64,000 nucleotides of DNA, taken from Vitellaria paradoxa (taxonomy: Eukaryota; Streptophyta; Magnoliopsida; Ericales; Sapotaceae). The notes beneath the pieces were generated by a model. That model had not been told where the DNA came from. It was given only the letters and a program-made list of their open reading frames with translations, and made no database searches. Shown here in pieces: positions 1-12,879 of this stretch (position 1 is its first letter; each line of letters opens with the position of its first letter). A program made the position numbers and the translations under genes. The DNA lies in contig CM034237.1 of assembly GCA_019916065.1 (NCBI GenBank), positions 44,351,084 to 44,415,083 on the forward strand. The letters run 5' to 3'.

Positions 1-1
1 T

Positions 2-73
2 CGATTGGAAAAACCAGCAGACGCTGATGCAATTAAGGTGCAACATACGCCACATGTTTCACTTATCTTTTGA
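2..73 (+). CDS. Possible 3' end of a gene cut by the window edge
   Basis: Frame 2 is open from the first base to a TGA at 71-73 and would encode about 23 residues ending in HVSLIF. Its base composition is less AT-rich than the T-rich DNA that follows, which looks like a 3' UTR or intron. I do not recognise the protein. So short an open frame could be chance; the call rests only on composition and position. Confidence 0.22.
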   Translation, partial: RLEKPADADAIKVQHTPHVSLIF

Positions 74-1763
74 GGGATATGTCATGCACGTTTAGTGATT
101 TGTGATTTTTGGTTTGTTTTTGTTTTTTGCTTGTTTGAATCCATTTCTTTATCATTTTTTATTTCTTTCGTCTGTCTTTTTTGTTATATATTTTAAGATC
201 ATTTTCAAGATTTAGACCTCTGGATCGTCATCTGTTCACGTTAACCACTTGAGCTGTAGCTGCTGGTTCATATTGGTTTGAAGTGAAACAATTACTCGTC
301 TCAATCTATTTTGATTTTTCCAATTTTCTGAATGTTAATTTTCCTTGATGAGGAAGAAGTGTATGCTGGTTTCATTTTATTGTTCAACTGGAGAAATAAT
401 TATTCCTACATCAATTAGACAGGCTTTAATTTATTTTTGGTTTGTAATTAGTGTCTGTTGGTATCTGTATTCTCTTCTCTGATACCATTAGTTGGTTTTG
501 AGCCATGTATTGTTTTATTAGTTGACTTTCATTTTAAGATAATGAAAATTTGCATATTCTAGCTATGGTTTCAATGTTTGATATATGCCTTGAAGTTAAG
601 GCATGTTAAAGCCTGGATTGTACCCTCTACAAAGAGGTTGTGATTTCCGCTCCTAACTAGAGTTGCAATGTTTCTTGTAGGGAATCGTGATAAATGTCTT
701 GCTGGGAAGGATGCTAAGTCTTGGACTCTACTTTTTTTAACGCAGGCTTGCATTATGTGGATTTGCTCGGAAATTCTGGGATTGAGATGTGGATTCACCT
801 GTGTAGATGCAATTTTGAAATCTCTCACACTTTGAAAATTTTGCCATAAGTTCGTTTGACAAGGCTTAGTTTCCTCAAATTTTTTGAGTTGGGGAACGTA
901 TTTGGTTTTGATAGTCGGATTTAATTGTATTGATTTTTGCTTGTTGTTTGGATAATTTGGCTATTTAATTATTGTTTTTTTTTAGCTCTTGAGTTATCTG
1001 GGATGTTTTATTTTATTTATTTTTAATTTGGCAACTGGAAAATTCTTGTGTGGGTGCCAGCAGTGATCCTAATGATACCTCTGTTTGTGCTCTTCTTCTC
1101 TTCCTTCTTTTTCTATTCTTGATCTAGCTGCTCTTCCTTGAGCTAAACTTGGGTATGGTAGGGATGTCAATAGGACGTGGGAAACACTTTAATAGGATTG
1201 GAATAGAGGTTTGTGATTAAAATTTAATACTCATGCGAATTTGAGATGGACTTAAAATTTGTTTGTATGGTACCTGATATCTAGTTATACTTATAGGGTA
1301 TCTAATACGTGTTATCGTGCGATACTCGTTTAATATAATATATATATATATGTATATATATATATGTATATATATAATGTAATATTAATTTGAAAGTATA
1401 ATAAATTTCAAAATATGTTCAATTTGTTTAAATATCAAATAAATTTGAAATATGATACAAATAATTTATTTGTTATATATATATATACTTAATTTGTTTG
1501 AGATAATTATGCTAACTTAATTAGTTTACAAAAAATTAGAGGTGCGAAAGTTATATTTATTTGATGAGCTTCTACGTATAGCATTATTTTATAGGTTGTT
1601 ATTATAAATAAGATTTTTTTAGTTAAGTATATAAATTTTGCAATGTAATATTATTAATTTTTTATTTTTTTATTTCAAATGAGTATTTAATAGATTTGTC
1701 AAGTTGGGATTTCAACTAAAAAATAAACATGTTTGGAATGATAATGGTAAATAAAAAATAAAC
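74..1763. other. Intergenic or 3' UTR-like AT-rich DNA
   Basis: T-rich sequence without a convincing gene. A (TA/TG)n microsatellite lies at about 1336-1374. The string gggatgtcaat near 1163 resembles the terminus of the hAT-like element at 12880, but no matching second end was found. The 85-codon minus-strand open frame at 571-828 has no recognisable motif. Confidence 0.5.
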
Positions 1764-2240
1764 GGCCTGTTTAGTGTACACAATTTTGGTAAAAATCTCT
1801 ATAACATTTTTATACATTTTTATTTTTTCGAAGTTCAGAAAAAATTTAATACTTTAAAAAAATCGATAATTAGAATTCGGTTAATCAAAATGTAAATTTT
1901 TTTTGTCATTCTCGCCATAAACTCTCAACTATCAAATGACATTCATTTTGACTATTTTTTCTGGGATCGTAAAAATCGTTTTGACAGATTCACACGGTCA
2001 ATTTCTATCCAAACGTATTGTAGAAACCGTTTTGACGGTATGTACTACAAAAAAGTCATGACTGATACAAAATTTTGAATTTGATCAAATAGAAATCTAA
2101 TACAACGGAACAAAAATTTTATATATTGTTAATTTTCAAAAAATGCAGTTTGACATGTGTGCACTAATCATAAAAAGTTTTTTCCAACCACATTTTCCTT
2201 TATTTTATCTCATTTTTTATCATTCTAAACACACTAAATT
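1764..2240. repeat. MITE-like repeat with gtttag-type ends
   Basis: The segment begins ggcctgtttagtgt and ends with the inverted form attctaaacacactaaat. The interior is AT-rich with no coding capacity. This is the usual look of a plant non-autonomous DNA transposon, but the terminal repeats are imperfect and no clear target duplication was seen. Confidence 0.4.
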
Positions 2241-2482
2241 TGGTAATGATAATTGTTAATTAGGTGGGTATTGTATCCATTTACATATATAGGGAATAAT
2301 CTTATGTGGTGGCAATAGTTTTTGATTTTTTAAATAATTTTTTTGCTTTCTTTAAATTGTTCAAATTTATTTCTCTTATATTTTAAATTTCTTTTAAACC
2401 ATGAATGATACAAATGTTAAATTAATAAAAAGTTAGGATTTTTTAACTTTCAAACGCCAAAAAAAAAAAAAAAAAAAAATTA

Positions 2483-2810
2483 GGGATTATTTGGTTTGTT
2501 TTACTAATTTTTGTTTTCACTTTTATTTTTTATTTTCTGTTTATTTTTCATTTTGTGCTCTTAAAAATAAGACAAATATATCAGAATTTATTTGGTTACT
2601 TGTGTTTTTAAAATTTATTTTCGAAAGTCAAAAATGAGTTTACACATGAAATGAAAAATGGTAAAAAGTTATTTTGAGAGTTTTTAACAAAAAAAAAGAA
2701 AAATTTCAAAATAAGAAAAACAGAGCATTTTTTATTTTCTCGTGTTAAAATTTTTAACATATAAAACAAAAACAGAAAATAGAAAACAGAAAAGTAAACC
2801 AAAAAGCACC
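2483..2810. mobile_element. Tourist-like MITE, family A copy 1
   Basis: About 328 bp with terminal inverted repeats of the form GG.TATTTGGTTTA, internally quasi-palindromic. The same family recurs at 13374-13689 (direct) and 14388-14727 (inverted), sharing the core ggttacttgtgttttta. The flanks are TTA on the left and ATA on the right, an imperfect version of the 3-bp TTA/TAA duplication expected of PIF/Harbinger-derived Tourist elements. Confidence 0.62.
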
Positions 2811-5239
2811 ATACTTTTTTTTTTTTAGTAATAATTTACCAAAAAATTAATTTTTCTTCCCAACCTAAATCTTAGAACAGTGTCAACATTTAAGCGAGCA
2901 ACACGCCTTCCATTTTTTTTTTTTTTAATCATCTTTATTATTCAATTAGTATTTGAAAATTGTTTATATGCTTTTGAAAAATTTAAATATCTATCTATCT
3001 ATATATTTGTACAATTATAAAGGAAACAAGAAAGTAGTGGTGAAATCAATTTTTTCATGCAATCAATTTTTGATGAAGCCATTATTTTTTTTTTCCTGTT
3101 AATAACTCTTAACCACCAATAATCACTTATCATTTTTAAATAGTATATAAATCACTTATCATTTTTAAATAGTATATAAATAATTTTTTAATTTTTGTAA
3201 ACTATTTAAGTAATTTTACCCTTTTATTTTTTCCTTAAATACTTCAACCACCAACTAGTTTTATAATATTATTTTATTTTATTTAAATATCCTTTAATTA
3301 CTTACTATTTACTTAAATATTTTTAACTAAGAATTATTTATTATTTATTATTTGAGATAATTTTTTGAGTTCTAGAAGCCTGAAGTGTAAAAAAATTAAC
3401 GATTTTAATTTTCTCCAAATAATTTAGTGATTATTATTTAACTTAATTTTCTACAAATGATTTAATCGTTCCGATCTCCAAAATGATTTAATATTCCAAA
3501 TTAGGATCGTAGATCTTTTCCACTTTAGCCTCTTAAATGCCCCTTTGAACCCTAATTTTTTTAATTTTTTAAATAAAATAAAAATTAGTTAAAGATACAC
3601 ACATAATATTTGCTCTTATTAGGAGGTAATTGATAAAATCTCATATTAAATGAAAGCTTAAATTTAGTGAGTTTTTATTTTTTAATTTTTTTCCATTAGT
3701 ATCCCTCAATTACTTTCAACTATTACTACTTACTTTTTATATAAATAAAAATATTATAACTATTGCTTAATAATTAAAAAGAATTTTTTAGTAATATCGC
3801 TTAATTAAATAAATTTAATTTTGTATATTTTAATATTACTTAAATATACATATTAAACACCTATTACTTTTATATTTTTTTATTTTCTAAATACCATTTA
3901 ATTATAAATTATTTACTTAAATACTATTTAAAACTGATCATCATTCATTTATTATGTATTATTTATTTATACTTTTTTGCAACATATCTTTTTTTAACAA
4001 AATATTGTTGCGATCACTTGAAGACAAAATTTATTTTTTAGTAATATTTTCTTTTGATAAATTTATGAAGTGTGAACATTTTTCAAAAAAAATAATTTTT
4101 AGAAAATATTTTTTTAAAAATATAAAAAATTATTCCTCAAAAATTATTTTATTTTTTGAAATAAATGGAGCTAAAATTATGACTAATTTTTTGCAAGTAA
4201 AAACTATTTTTGTTCAAAAAAGTTGAAAATAAAAAGCACTTATGTTAGTATAATTTGGAGAAAAGATAAATTAAAAGAAATAAAATTTTTTCCACTTTTA
4301 TGTTTGATTTTTAGATTTGAAGCGAATAAAAAAGAAAAAAAAAATATAAATAGTGGAATTCCATATTTTTTAATCACGGAATTCCATTTATTTTTTGAAC
4401 TTTCCTTTAATATCTCTTATTTTTTCTTTTTCTTCTTAGAGGAAGAATCAAAGCATACATTTAAGTTGGCCATTATCATACATGTTATGGTTTTTTTTTT
4501 TAAAATAAAATAAATAAAAATATATATTTAATTTAGAGAATATTTTCTTAAAAGTGTATTTGGTAGAAAACAAAAAAAAATAATAAAATGTCATTTAAAA
4601 AATAATAAAATATAGTTTTCAAATTGAACAAAATTTTCTCTCTATTTAAATTTTTATATTCCACTCTACTTTATTCTCACTTTTTAGTTTCTCATGTTAA
4701 TATGTTTATAAAATAATTATATATTTTTTAAACTATTTCTCTCAGATGAAATAACAGGGTTTATTTTCTCTTGTTATTTATCTATGATGTTTTAGATCGA
4801 ATTTTGTTATGGCGTCCTAGAGTATTCTAAAATAATTTGGAGTATTATAGAGGGTTCCAAATTTTTAATGTAGTCTAAAATTTTTTAAAAGTCACTATTA
4901 TACTGTATATTTTTTTATAATATTTTAAAATTAAAAGAATTTTTAAGAAGTATCTCAAGTATTTTATATTATTGTAAATATTATAAAGTAAAATATTTTA
5001 AAACCTAAGGGAGTTTATACAAAGTGTGTTAACTATTGCGGAGAAGTAGCATTTGCCTGCGCCTAAAGGCACGCACATTAATCTTGGCTTTTAATTTATA
5101 AAGAAACAAATCTCAGCTGCTGATATCTTGTATATTTTTAAATTCTATGCCCTAAAATCCATATCCACATTTCGGTTGTAAAACTGGAACGAAACCGACT
5201 TGCACCCCAAGCAACGAATTGATTCAATACAATAATACC
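2811..5239. other. AT-rich intergenic DNA upstream of the DCC gene
   Basis: No gene is supported; the open frames at 3954-4513 are low-complexity F/K/I/N-rich translations of AT-rich DNA. The stretch holds a short perfect tandem duplication at 3121-3178 and poly(A)/poly(T) runs. The last 200 bases become less AT-rich and probably hold the promoter and leader of the next gene. Confidence 0.55.
3121..3178. repeat. Perfect 29-bp tandem duplication
   Basis: Two adjacent identical 29-bp units, 3121-3149 and 3150-3178, each starting aatcacttat and ending tagtatata. The lack of any difference suggests a fairly recent slippage or repair event. Confidence 0.8.
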
Positions 5240-5282
5240 ATGACTAGCATAGCGGATGGTGAATAAGAAGACAATGATTTGA
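5240..5282 (+). promoter_or_regulatory. Two short upstream ORFs ahead of the DCC start
   Basis: An ATG at 5240 opens an eight-codon frame ending at TAA 5264-5266, and a second ATG at 5274 is followed by one codon and TGA (5280-5282). Both precede the proposed start at 5324. If the transcript begins upstream of 5240 they would be uORFs able to lower translation. No transcription start site can be read from sequence alone. Confidence 0.3.
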
Positions 5283-5323
5283 ATCAAACACAGAGCGAGC
5301 AAATTGAGAGAAAGAGAGTGGTG

Positions 5324-8300
5324 ATGTTAATGAGAGGGGTTAGTGTTCTTCGGAGGACTCTATTGGCTTCAACCGGAGGAAGTTCGTCTCCCGCCTATTC
5401 GCGATCGATTTGTTCATTGTTTTCATCAGCTTCACCGCGATCATCGTATTCACCAGCGTCGTCCGGTGTAGATTTTGATGCAGCTGGTTCGGCGGCTGAT
5501 CTCGCCGGTGATGATCTCCTTTTGAACGACGACGATGACGACTCTCTTGACTCTGCCGCCTCCTCCGCCTCTGCCTCCGCCACTGCCACTACCAAGGCGG
5601 CCACAACTCCCACTCTCCTCCAGCCTCGTGTCGTCGTTTATGATGGTGTCTGTCATCTCTGCCACCGAGGTAATTTGTTCTATTTTAAATATCCGAACAC
5701 CTTTAGTTGCCTACGGCGTTATCAGTGAATTTTCTTGTTACATTGTCTCGTATGTATGTTATTTGAATGGCTGATATTTCTCTCAATGCACTGGTAATCT
5801 TGGAATTTGTGCTGATCAGGTTTTGTGTCTTTATTTTGCCTATTAAAGTGACAAGATCTCTAGGTACTGCTATTTATTTTTAGGTCAATCATTTTTTTGT
5901 TTGGATAAATTCAGGAATTTGATTATGTGGTTATGGAGTTTTATGGAAGGTTGCCAATTGTTCTGTTTGTGGTAGTAGCAAGTTATGCATTATCAAGAAT
6001 TTTGTGTTGCATAGTTTTTAATGTGGTTTCTTTGCTTGAAAATTAATATGAGATTGAGAAGTGAATTTTTCTTGTTGTGAAGTGTATGATAGTCATCAAC
6101 CAAGAATGGTAGTATTTAGATGCACAGAAAGTGGTTGTGGATGTCCACTTCAGTCTATTCTTTTCTGTCACACTGTACAGGGATTACAGCTCATATGTCT
6201 TGGAGTCAGACAGAAGACAGAATCGTCAAATTAAATGGGCTAGGCTGTGTTTAGATCATGGATTTGTGGAAGTAAAGGAAAAAGGAAGGAAAAAATATAA
6301 GAAAGGAAAATGAAGTGATAAAATCTTAAATTTGTTTATTGATTTGTGGAAAAATGAGAAGAAAAATGAATAGGTATCTGCCAAACAGAATATATTTTTA
6401 TTTTGATTAACCATAAAAAATTAATATGTTTAAAGAAATTTTGCCTCTACAAATCCATGGTCCAAATATAGCATTAACGTCATTGATGGGGTTGCATCAT
6501 ACTACTAAGCCATATTATTGATGAATTTACTAAAGATCATCATTAAAAAGATGCAATGCACCATTTCAATCTAACCTCAAACGTCTGCCTTCCAATTGTG
6601 TTCTGCTTAACTGCAAAAATAGTGGTTATGCAGTTTTTTGAGTAACGTTATGTGGATCCTACATTCCAAAATACCAACAAAACCATGGTTCTCTTATTCT
6701 TTGCCAATCTTCATTCTCCAAACTTGTCATTCTTTATTGTTAATACTCTCATACTATTAGGTGCATTGCCATTTACTATCTGCAAAATAAATCCCAGTTC
6801 CTCATTTTTGTTTTCTCTTGGGATTTAAGGTAGCTATATGCATCTGTTTCCATAGAATAAATTATCAGCGTTAAAAACTGTGATGCTAAAGCTGTTATTA
6901 GTGACGTGAAGTAGAATGCATATCAGCATCATGCATTGCTTTATCAGAAGTTGCAATTTTTGTTTTCTTTTTTCCCTACTGTTGTTCTTTTGTAGGGGTG
7001 AAGTGGGTGATTGAAGCAGACAAAGATAGGAAGATTAAGTTCTGTTGTCTGCAATCTAAAGCTGCTGAGCCTTACATGAGACTCTGTGGTGTTGACCGAG
7101 AGGATGTTCTTCGTCGCTTCTTGTTCATTGAAGGCCCAAATTTATACCACCAAGGATCCACAGGTTAGAAGTCTCTGTATGTATATTTTCGTACGTGTGG
7201 AGAAATAATTATGTACTTGTATCTGTGATTTGTTTTTAACATGTATGTACCTGTTCTCTTTTTTTATCGACAAAGAAAAGAAACAAGGGAAGACAAAGAC
7301 AAATAAAAATAAAAAAAGAGCTGTCCTGAGTTCATTTTTTATTTGGCTTGATCAGTAATTTAATAGTCAATAGAATAAAATATTGCCTTTAGATTCGACC
7401 TTCAGTAATGTTGATTGTTTTGCTTTTGCTGTATTCAACTATGTCTGGAATGAATATTTAAATGTTGAACCCATTATTGGCAATGTACTTATCTCATGAA
7501 TTTAAACCAGTCAATTTGGATATGGAGATGTCAGTAGCTCTTAGCTTGTAGTCATATTTCCAAGAAGTTGATGCCAAGTTCAAATGTTCCAGTACAGAAG
7601 ATATCTTTATGCCATAGGTGCCTTGGTCAATTCTCATTAGGACGCTAGGAACCATGTGAAAAATGAATAATTTGTTTTAGTTTTATCCTCATCTTTAGGA
7701 CAAAATATTCATAAATTGTTGTGTCAGTCTGTGTGTGTCCTTTTCTTGTTGAGTTAGCGTGCTTGTATAGTGTTGCATCTGTATTTGGTGTCTTTATTTG
7801 TGCCTCTTCACGAACATTTTAGGTAATCTAATAAGTTGTTGATACATAATTACTTCCCTCAGCTGTAAGTGTCTCCTCCCCTGAAACAGTGGGACAACTA
7901 GGGGATATTGGACTACCTGGTACAAACATTTAAACCAAATATATATATATATATATATATATTTTGCTTCAGATGGAGGACTTCACTGTCTTAGATTACT
8001 GTAGTTGAGGAGGTGCTAGAGATTGCAAGGAATTCACTGAGAGGGAATGAGCCCTCCAAAGGGGTTTCAAAATTTCAATATGAATGCTTTTCTTGAGTTT
8101 TAGATTGTTACCATGGTTTTCTCAGCCCTACAAGCTAGTCATTCAGATAGTGAATGCAAGCACTCTGCCATTGATGACAATACTTGCTATATTGTTGACC
8201 TTCTATGAGAATTAGCCATTCTATGAAAGACCTTTGAGTTTCTGTTTACCTCTTTCAATCACAGGACTCTTGATTTTTGTCGCCAGCTGACCTCATTCAT

Positions 8301-10195
8301 TTTGACAGTATGCCCATATTCCTTCTGCATTGCCTCCTTTCCCTAGCATCCTCCTCTGTTAGTAACTCTGACATGTTCTTTCTGTCCAGTCTAGTAATAT
8401 CCCTTAGGATCAACTGTTCTTTGGTTTCAATTCTGCCAAAAATCTCCTTGTTTCATTTTAGCAAATCTTCTTCAACTTTTTTAATTTTTCCATAAAGACA
8501 TAGCTAGCCATACCTTGAACTTGATAGTACTTCCACTAGTCTGCCACACTCTTGTTGAAGTCCTCTTCTAGGGTCCACATGTTCTCGAACTTGAAGGGGG
8601 TTGGACCCTGTTGAATGCCTCCACAATCCAGGATAATGGAAAAATGATCCGATGCAATTCTAGGCAACAAGCTCTGCTTCACTCTTATCCGTTACTCCTC
8701 CCAATCATTGGAGACAAGGAATTTGTCAATCCTTGATTTACTACGTGAATTTGCCCCTTTGCAACAGGAGATCCACCAAACCTATTTCCTTTATCAACTT
8801 ATTACAATCTCTCATCGCCCTAGAGAGACTGGCTACCTGTTCCTTTTTTTGTAAATCTCGTCAGATTGATATCCCCTCATGCACACCATGGGACATCCCA
8901 CCTAGCAGCAATATCAGATAGCTCCTCCAAGAAAGCCTTTCTTCCCCAAGTTCAGCACTGGGCCATATAAACCAGCGTAACCCCACCTTGCATCTTCTCC
9001 AACTCATCTAAACAACCCAGAAATAGAGAACCTGTCCATTTCCGAACCTTTAGGTGGACCCGGGATTTATAATCAATGGGGGCAAAATTACATTTTTAGG
9101 ATAAATAGGAGCAAAAGTAAAAATATAGTGGGGGTAAAACATGAAAAAAAGTATAATATATAAGAAAAAAATAGCAAAACTAATAAAATTTTAGTGTAAT
9201 TTTCCAATTCAATGCGGGCAATTGCCCCTGCCACGGGGCCTAACATGGGTCCACCCATGCCTTTAGAACCAGCTTCCTATTTTCCCACATTCACAGCATT
9301 CTCCCTGATGCCCCTGTAGCTGGCCTATGCATACATGCCACTCCTCTACCTCCCTGCAACTCTCCCTTATTCCCCCAACATCAATGTCTACATACGAGAT
9401 CTAATAATTTTATTGTATTAAAAAAGAAAGGTTTATAATCTTATCATTTGATCTATGGGTTGCTTATTAATCTTCAATGCCCTCAGCTGCATCTGTTTTC
9501 TTGACCTACAGATTGAAAGGATTCGCTCTTTACTACTATAGACCTTACATACATGTGCTCATTTCTAAAACTTGGCTGGATGAGATCTTTCTATGTTACC
9601 AAGTAGGGCTTGCAAACTAATAGCCTGTAGATTCCTTAAATTTCGCCTTCAGTTTAGTGCAGCTGTTCTCATTTGGTATTGCAACAATAAAACTCATGTG
9701 TAGCCTCTGTAAGAAGCAATTGAAATGCATTATCTGTTTGTTCCAATTTGAAATGTATTATCTGCTTGTTCCAATTTCAATTTGCATTGATAGTCCTTCT
9801 AAGGAACTTGTGCACATTTAACAAATTGTCATTACATGATGCATGGATGGAGATTTCATAGCCTATTTACCATGTGAGCACACATGTTCTACTGTAGCAT
9901 ACTTCTGCTTTCCTTTTTCTTTTTTAGCAAGTGCAGATTTTTAGCCTCATCTCTGTTATTTAATTTTGCAGCTGCACTGAGGGTATTGTCATACTTGCCC
10001 ATGCCTTACTCTGCATTAAGCAGCCTACTTGTAGTGCCCACACCTTTAAGGGATGCTGTCTATGATTACATTGCCAAGAGACGCTATGACTGGTTTGGAA
10101 AGGAAGACGATTGTTTGGTTCTGCAGGAGAAAGAGTTGCTTGAGCGATTTATTGATAGGGAAGAGATGAGGGATCGTAGCTGGCGGGATCTGTGA
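5324..10195 (+). CDS. DCC-family (DUF393) putative thiol-disulfide oxidoreductase, organelle-targeted
   Basis: Spliced gene: exons 5324-5669, 6996-7163 and 9972-10195, joined at GT-AG introns of 1326 and 2808 bp, giving 738 nt and 245 aa. The start is the first in-frame ATG (MLMRG); the frame extends further up only through a TTG. Residues 1-50 are rich in Arg and Ser and lack acids, as in a mitochondrial or plastid transit peptide. An acidic, then Ala/Ser/Thr-rich linker follows (about 65-98). The DUF393 domain begins with YDGVCHLC (106-113), whose C-x2-C pair gives the family its name, and continues through GVKWVIEAD, an LCGV segment and a C-terminal VYDYIAKRRYDWFG stretch. Exon 1 ends inside the codon after CHLCHR and the frame resumes as GVKWV, which supports the splice. 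Redox activity is inferred from the motif; substrates are unknown. Intron 2 contains a LINE fragment with a small transposon. Low-copy 3' sequence continues to about 10426. Confidence 0.88.
7970..9415 (-). mobile_element. LINE (L1-type) fragment in intron 2 of the DCC gene
   Basis: Translated on the minus strand with frame breaks, the segment gives landmarks of a plant LINE ORF2: YGPVLNLG, DIAARWDVPWC, a TRFTKE-like stretch, then RIASDHFSIILDCGG and GPTPFKFENMW, which close the apurinic endonuclease domain. A charged linker with SWRQKSRVLWLKE-like residues leads toward the reverse transcriptase, which is missing. Order and orientation match a 5'-truncated or internally deleted L1-type element. 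Stops and frameshifts are frequent, so it is old and inactive. It lies antisense to the host gene. The outer limits are approximate. A small DNA transposon interrupts it at 9054-9259. Confidence 0.75.
9054..9259. mobile_element. Small MITE nested in the LINE fragment
   Basis: About 206 bp with inverted ends gtggaccc / gggtccac and subterminal ggggcaa-type matches on both sides. The LINE sequence resumes across it, and cctttag is present on both sides (9047-9053 and 9260-9266), consistent with a target duplication. The internal sequence is non-coding. The 7-8 bp duplication would suit a hAT-derived element, but the right end is offset by a few bases. Confidence 0.6.
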
Positions 10196-10426
10196 TTGAT
10201 TTCAGATATTGAATCAAAGATATTTTTTATGAGTTTTAGTTACAAGCATCTTGGTTGACATTTCTGGGATATATGGATGTCTCACGGAAAGTTGTAAATG
10301 CATGGTATTCTTGAAGAGTGTTATTGGCTGCACTTCATATGGAACTTGGGTTCGAGCGGGAGTAGAACATTCTTTAACAACGTAATCGAAAAATTCTTGC
10401 TGGGTCCTTTTTGTTAATGACAACTT

Positions 10427-10846
10427 GGGCTCCTTTGGTGGGATGAAAATCGCTGAAAAATTTTAAAATTTTTTTGAAAATTTCTAAAAATTTTTAAAAT
10501 TCTCTAATGTATTTTGTACTTCTCGTATTTTGTAAAATAATTATAAATTTATATATATCTACATATCTTAATAATTTTTTATAAACTTTGATAATTTTTT
10601 TACAAATGTCAATAATTTTTTTTACAAATTTCAAAAATTTTTCACATTTTTTAATAAATTATAATATAAAATTGTTCCGATAGATTCAAAAAAAATTATT
10701 CTGATGGTTTCTCTTCAAAAAGTTGATGCAAAGGTAAAAAAGTTTCACTATTCATTTTTTGAAAGCATGGTTTGATGACTGTGCACCAAACACAAAAAAA
10801 TTATTTAAATCACATTTTTTATTTTTTTTATTGCACCAAACGCCCC
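10427..10846. mobile_element. MITE family E, copy 1
   Basis: About 420 bp bounded by gggctcctttggtg on the left and caccaaacgcccc on the right, which are inverted matches. The interior carries repeated ttaca(a)att / aataattttt blocks. A second, end-truncated copy of the same sequence lies at 46174-46590, sharing the run ataattataaatttatatata. It is non-coding and inserted just beyond the DCC gene's 3' end. Confidence 0.6.
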
Positions 10847-12877
10847 TAAATCAGATTTTCAACTCGAAATATGCGTTTTTGCATATAAGGATGAAATATG
10901 GTCGTGCTGTAGTATAATAGCGGAGGCTTTTTTTTGGGTTTTCCCTCTAGTTCCAAGAGATTGACGACTTGGCCGGGTTGGATCAAGGATTTTTTTTTAA
11001 GGGAAAAAGAATAATGAGGATTTAAAGTTAATCCTATTATTTCAGTTATGGTAGAAAATGAAATAAAAAAAGGTATGAAATTTGAGAGATTAAAAATAAT
11101 TAAATTAAACAAATTAATAATATGTAAAATATAAAAGCATGAGTCTGGGGAAAAAAGAGGAAAAAAAAAACCCAATACACTATTTTAGTATTACATATGG
11201 ATTTACTTTCATTTTATTTGATCCAATGGTCGTTTCATGCGTAACATGCAATTAATTCAACTATGTATATATAGTACTGACTTGGTGTGTTGGGTGGAGT
11301 GACAATTCATATTGTAATACTACTGTATATCATAACAGCTCGATTATATCTATTGTATAATTAATTTTTAAATGAAGACATCATCGTACTGTGATGATTT
11401 TGAACAAAATGTACCGATGACTACATGCGGGAGAGCATGGTATATCAGAAAGGTGAAAACTACTTCAAACTCGCAACAACAGGAAATGAATGTATGGTCT
11501 TCAATTCATAAAAAAGTTGCTTCAACATATTGGTGCAAATGATCAGTCCAACTTTGTCGTCAACGGCCAAACCAGTTGTGATGCAGACACTTTTGCAAAA
11601 GCTTGCTCGCATGTATTCCAAATAAAGGGGTAGATATATTATTGCTGTTATTGTTCTTTATTTATTTAGTGTGGCCGGAAGTAAATATATTGCATCAATA
11701 AAGAAAGTTTTTGCTAGAATGAGCCTCCAATTGGATCAGTGGCCTCAAATGTCTGAAAGCCAGGGAGGAATATTTCTTATTATGAGGTCGTTCGCTGCAA
11801 ACCTCTCGTTTTGGAGGAAACGGTTGGCTCTCAACTTCGGCACTCGGGGCCGCTTGGGCCCCCCCCAAAAAAAAAAAATAATAAAAAGAAAAATAAAAAC
11901 CACAAAAGTTCCACAAATCCTGTTAATGTAATGACTACCCAACAATGGTTAGTTGTAGATATCTTATGAGGCGGTGGGTTGTAGATATTCTATTATACGT
12001 TCAAGATATTCTATTATAAACAAATATCAAGTGTCTTGTATTCTATACAAAAATTTTAAATCCGCTTCGATATTTATTTTTGAATCTTCAACTCAGTATC
12101 AATCTTTTGTGAGTACTTCTAAATGAGTTTGGATGGGTAAAAAAATATTCTTGGGCACCCATCCCATTACTAATGCTGGAGTTGACAAATGGGGTTTGGG
12201 TGAATTTTGCTCGGATCATAATGGGTTTTGATTAAACTTGTTGAAACTAATTATACCAATTTAATAATAAGTTATTATTACGAGAGTTGGATATGTATTT
12301 TATCAAATCTGTAAATCTGAATTCAAAATTTATTTTTTTTGGTGAGTTTTTAATAGATTTTTTGATATTTTTTAATATATTTATAATTTGATTTACATGT
12401 CTACAACTCCATAACAGTTAACAGATTGAGAATTATAAGTTAAAAGAATTTTTTAGATCCATTATGATTCATCAAGTAATGTTTTCTCTAGTCATGGAAA
12501 AAAATGTTAAGATAACATATATATGGGGGACTTGGTGTTAACTCTATCTTTCTTGTTTCCTTGTGTGCTTATCCCTTGACTTGCACATTATTTAGTTTTT
12601 AAACACATTATATTTTCATTGCTATTTATGAATCTCATGCGTTGATTTTTTCAAATAAAATTCATATATTTAATTGTAAATTTGTAATTAATCAAAGACA
12701 AATATTTTTAACATTTGACTTGATTTTTGTCCCAAAAAAAAAAATAAATAAATAAAATGTTCAATATTTTTCTACTATTGTGTTATTTTTTCTGTAGACA
12801 TATAAGTATGATGGAAATATTATTTGGTTTGTTATAATATTTTTTAAATTAATATAATATGATTTAATTTGTCGATG
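10847..12877. other. Intergenic stretch without a recognised gene
   Basis: Mixed low-copy and AT-rich DNA. A less AT-rich patch at about 11380-11860 includes an open frame from 11671, but it ends in a C-run followed by an A-run and matches no family I know. No splice-compatible coding block was found on either strand. Confidence 0.5.
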
Positions 12878-12879
12878 TT

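Noticed and set aside
3954..4513. Two adjacent open frames of about 90 codons
   Set aside because: Low-complexity translations of AT-rich DNA, no ATG context, domain or splice partner.
5279..5728. 149-codon single-exon gene
   Set aside because: It begins with TTG and its last 20 codons read into intron 1; the DUF393 domain continues only if spliced at 5669/6996.
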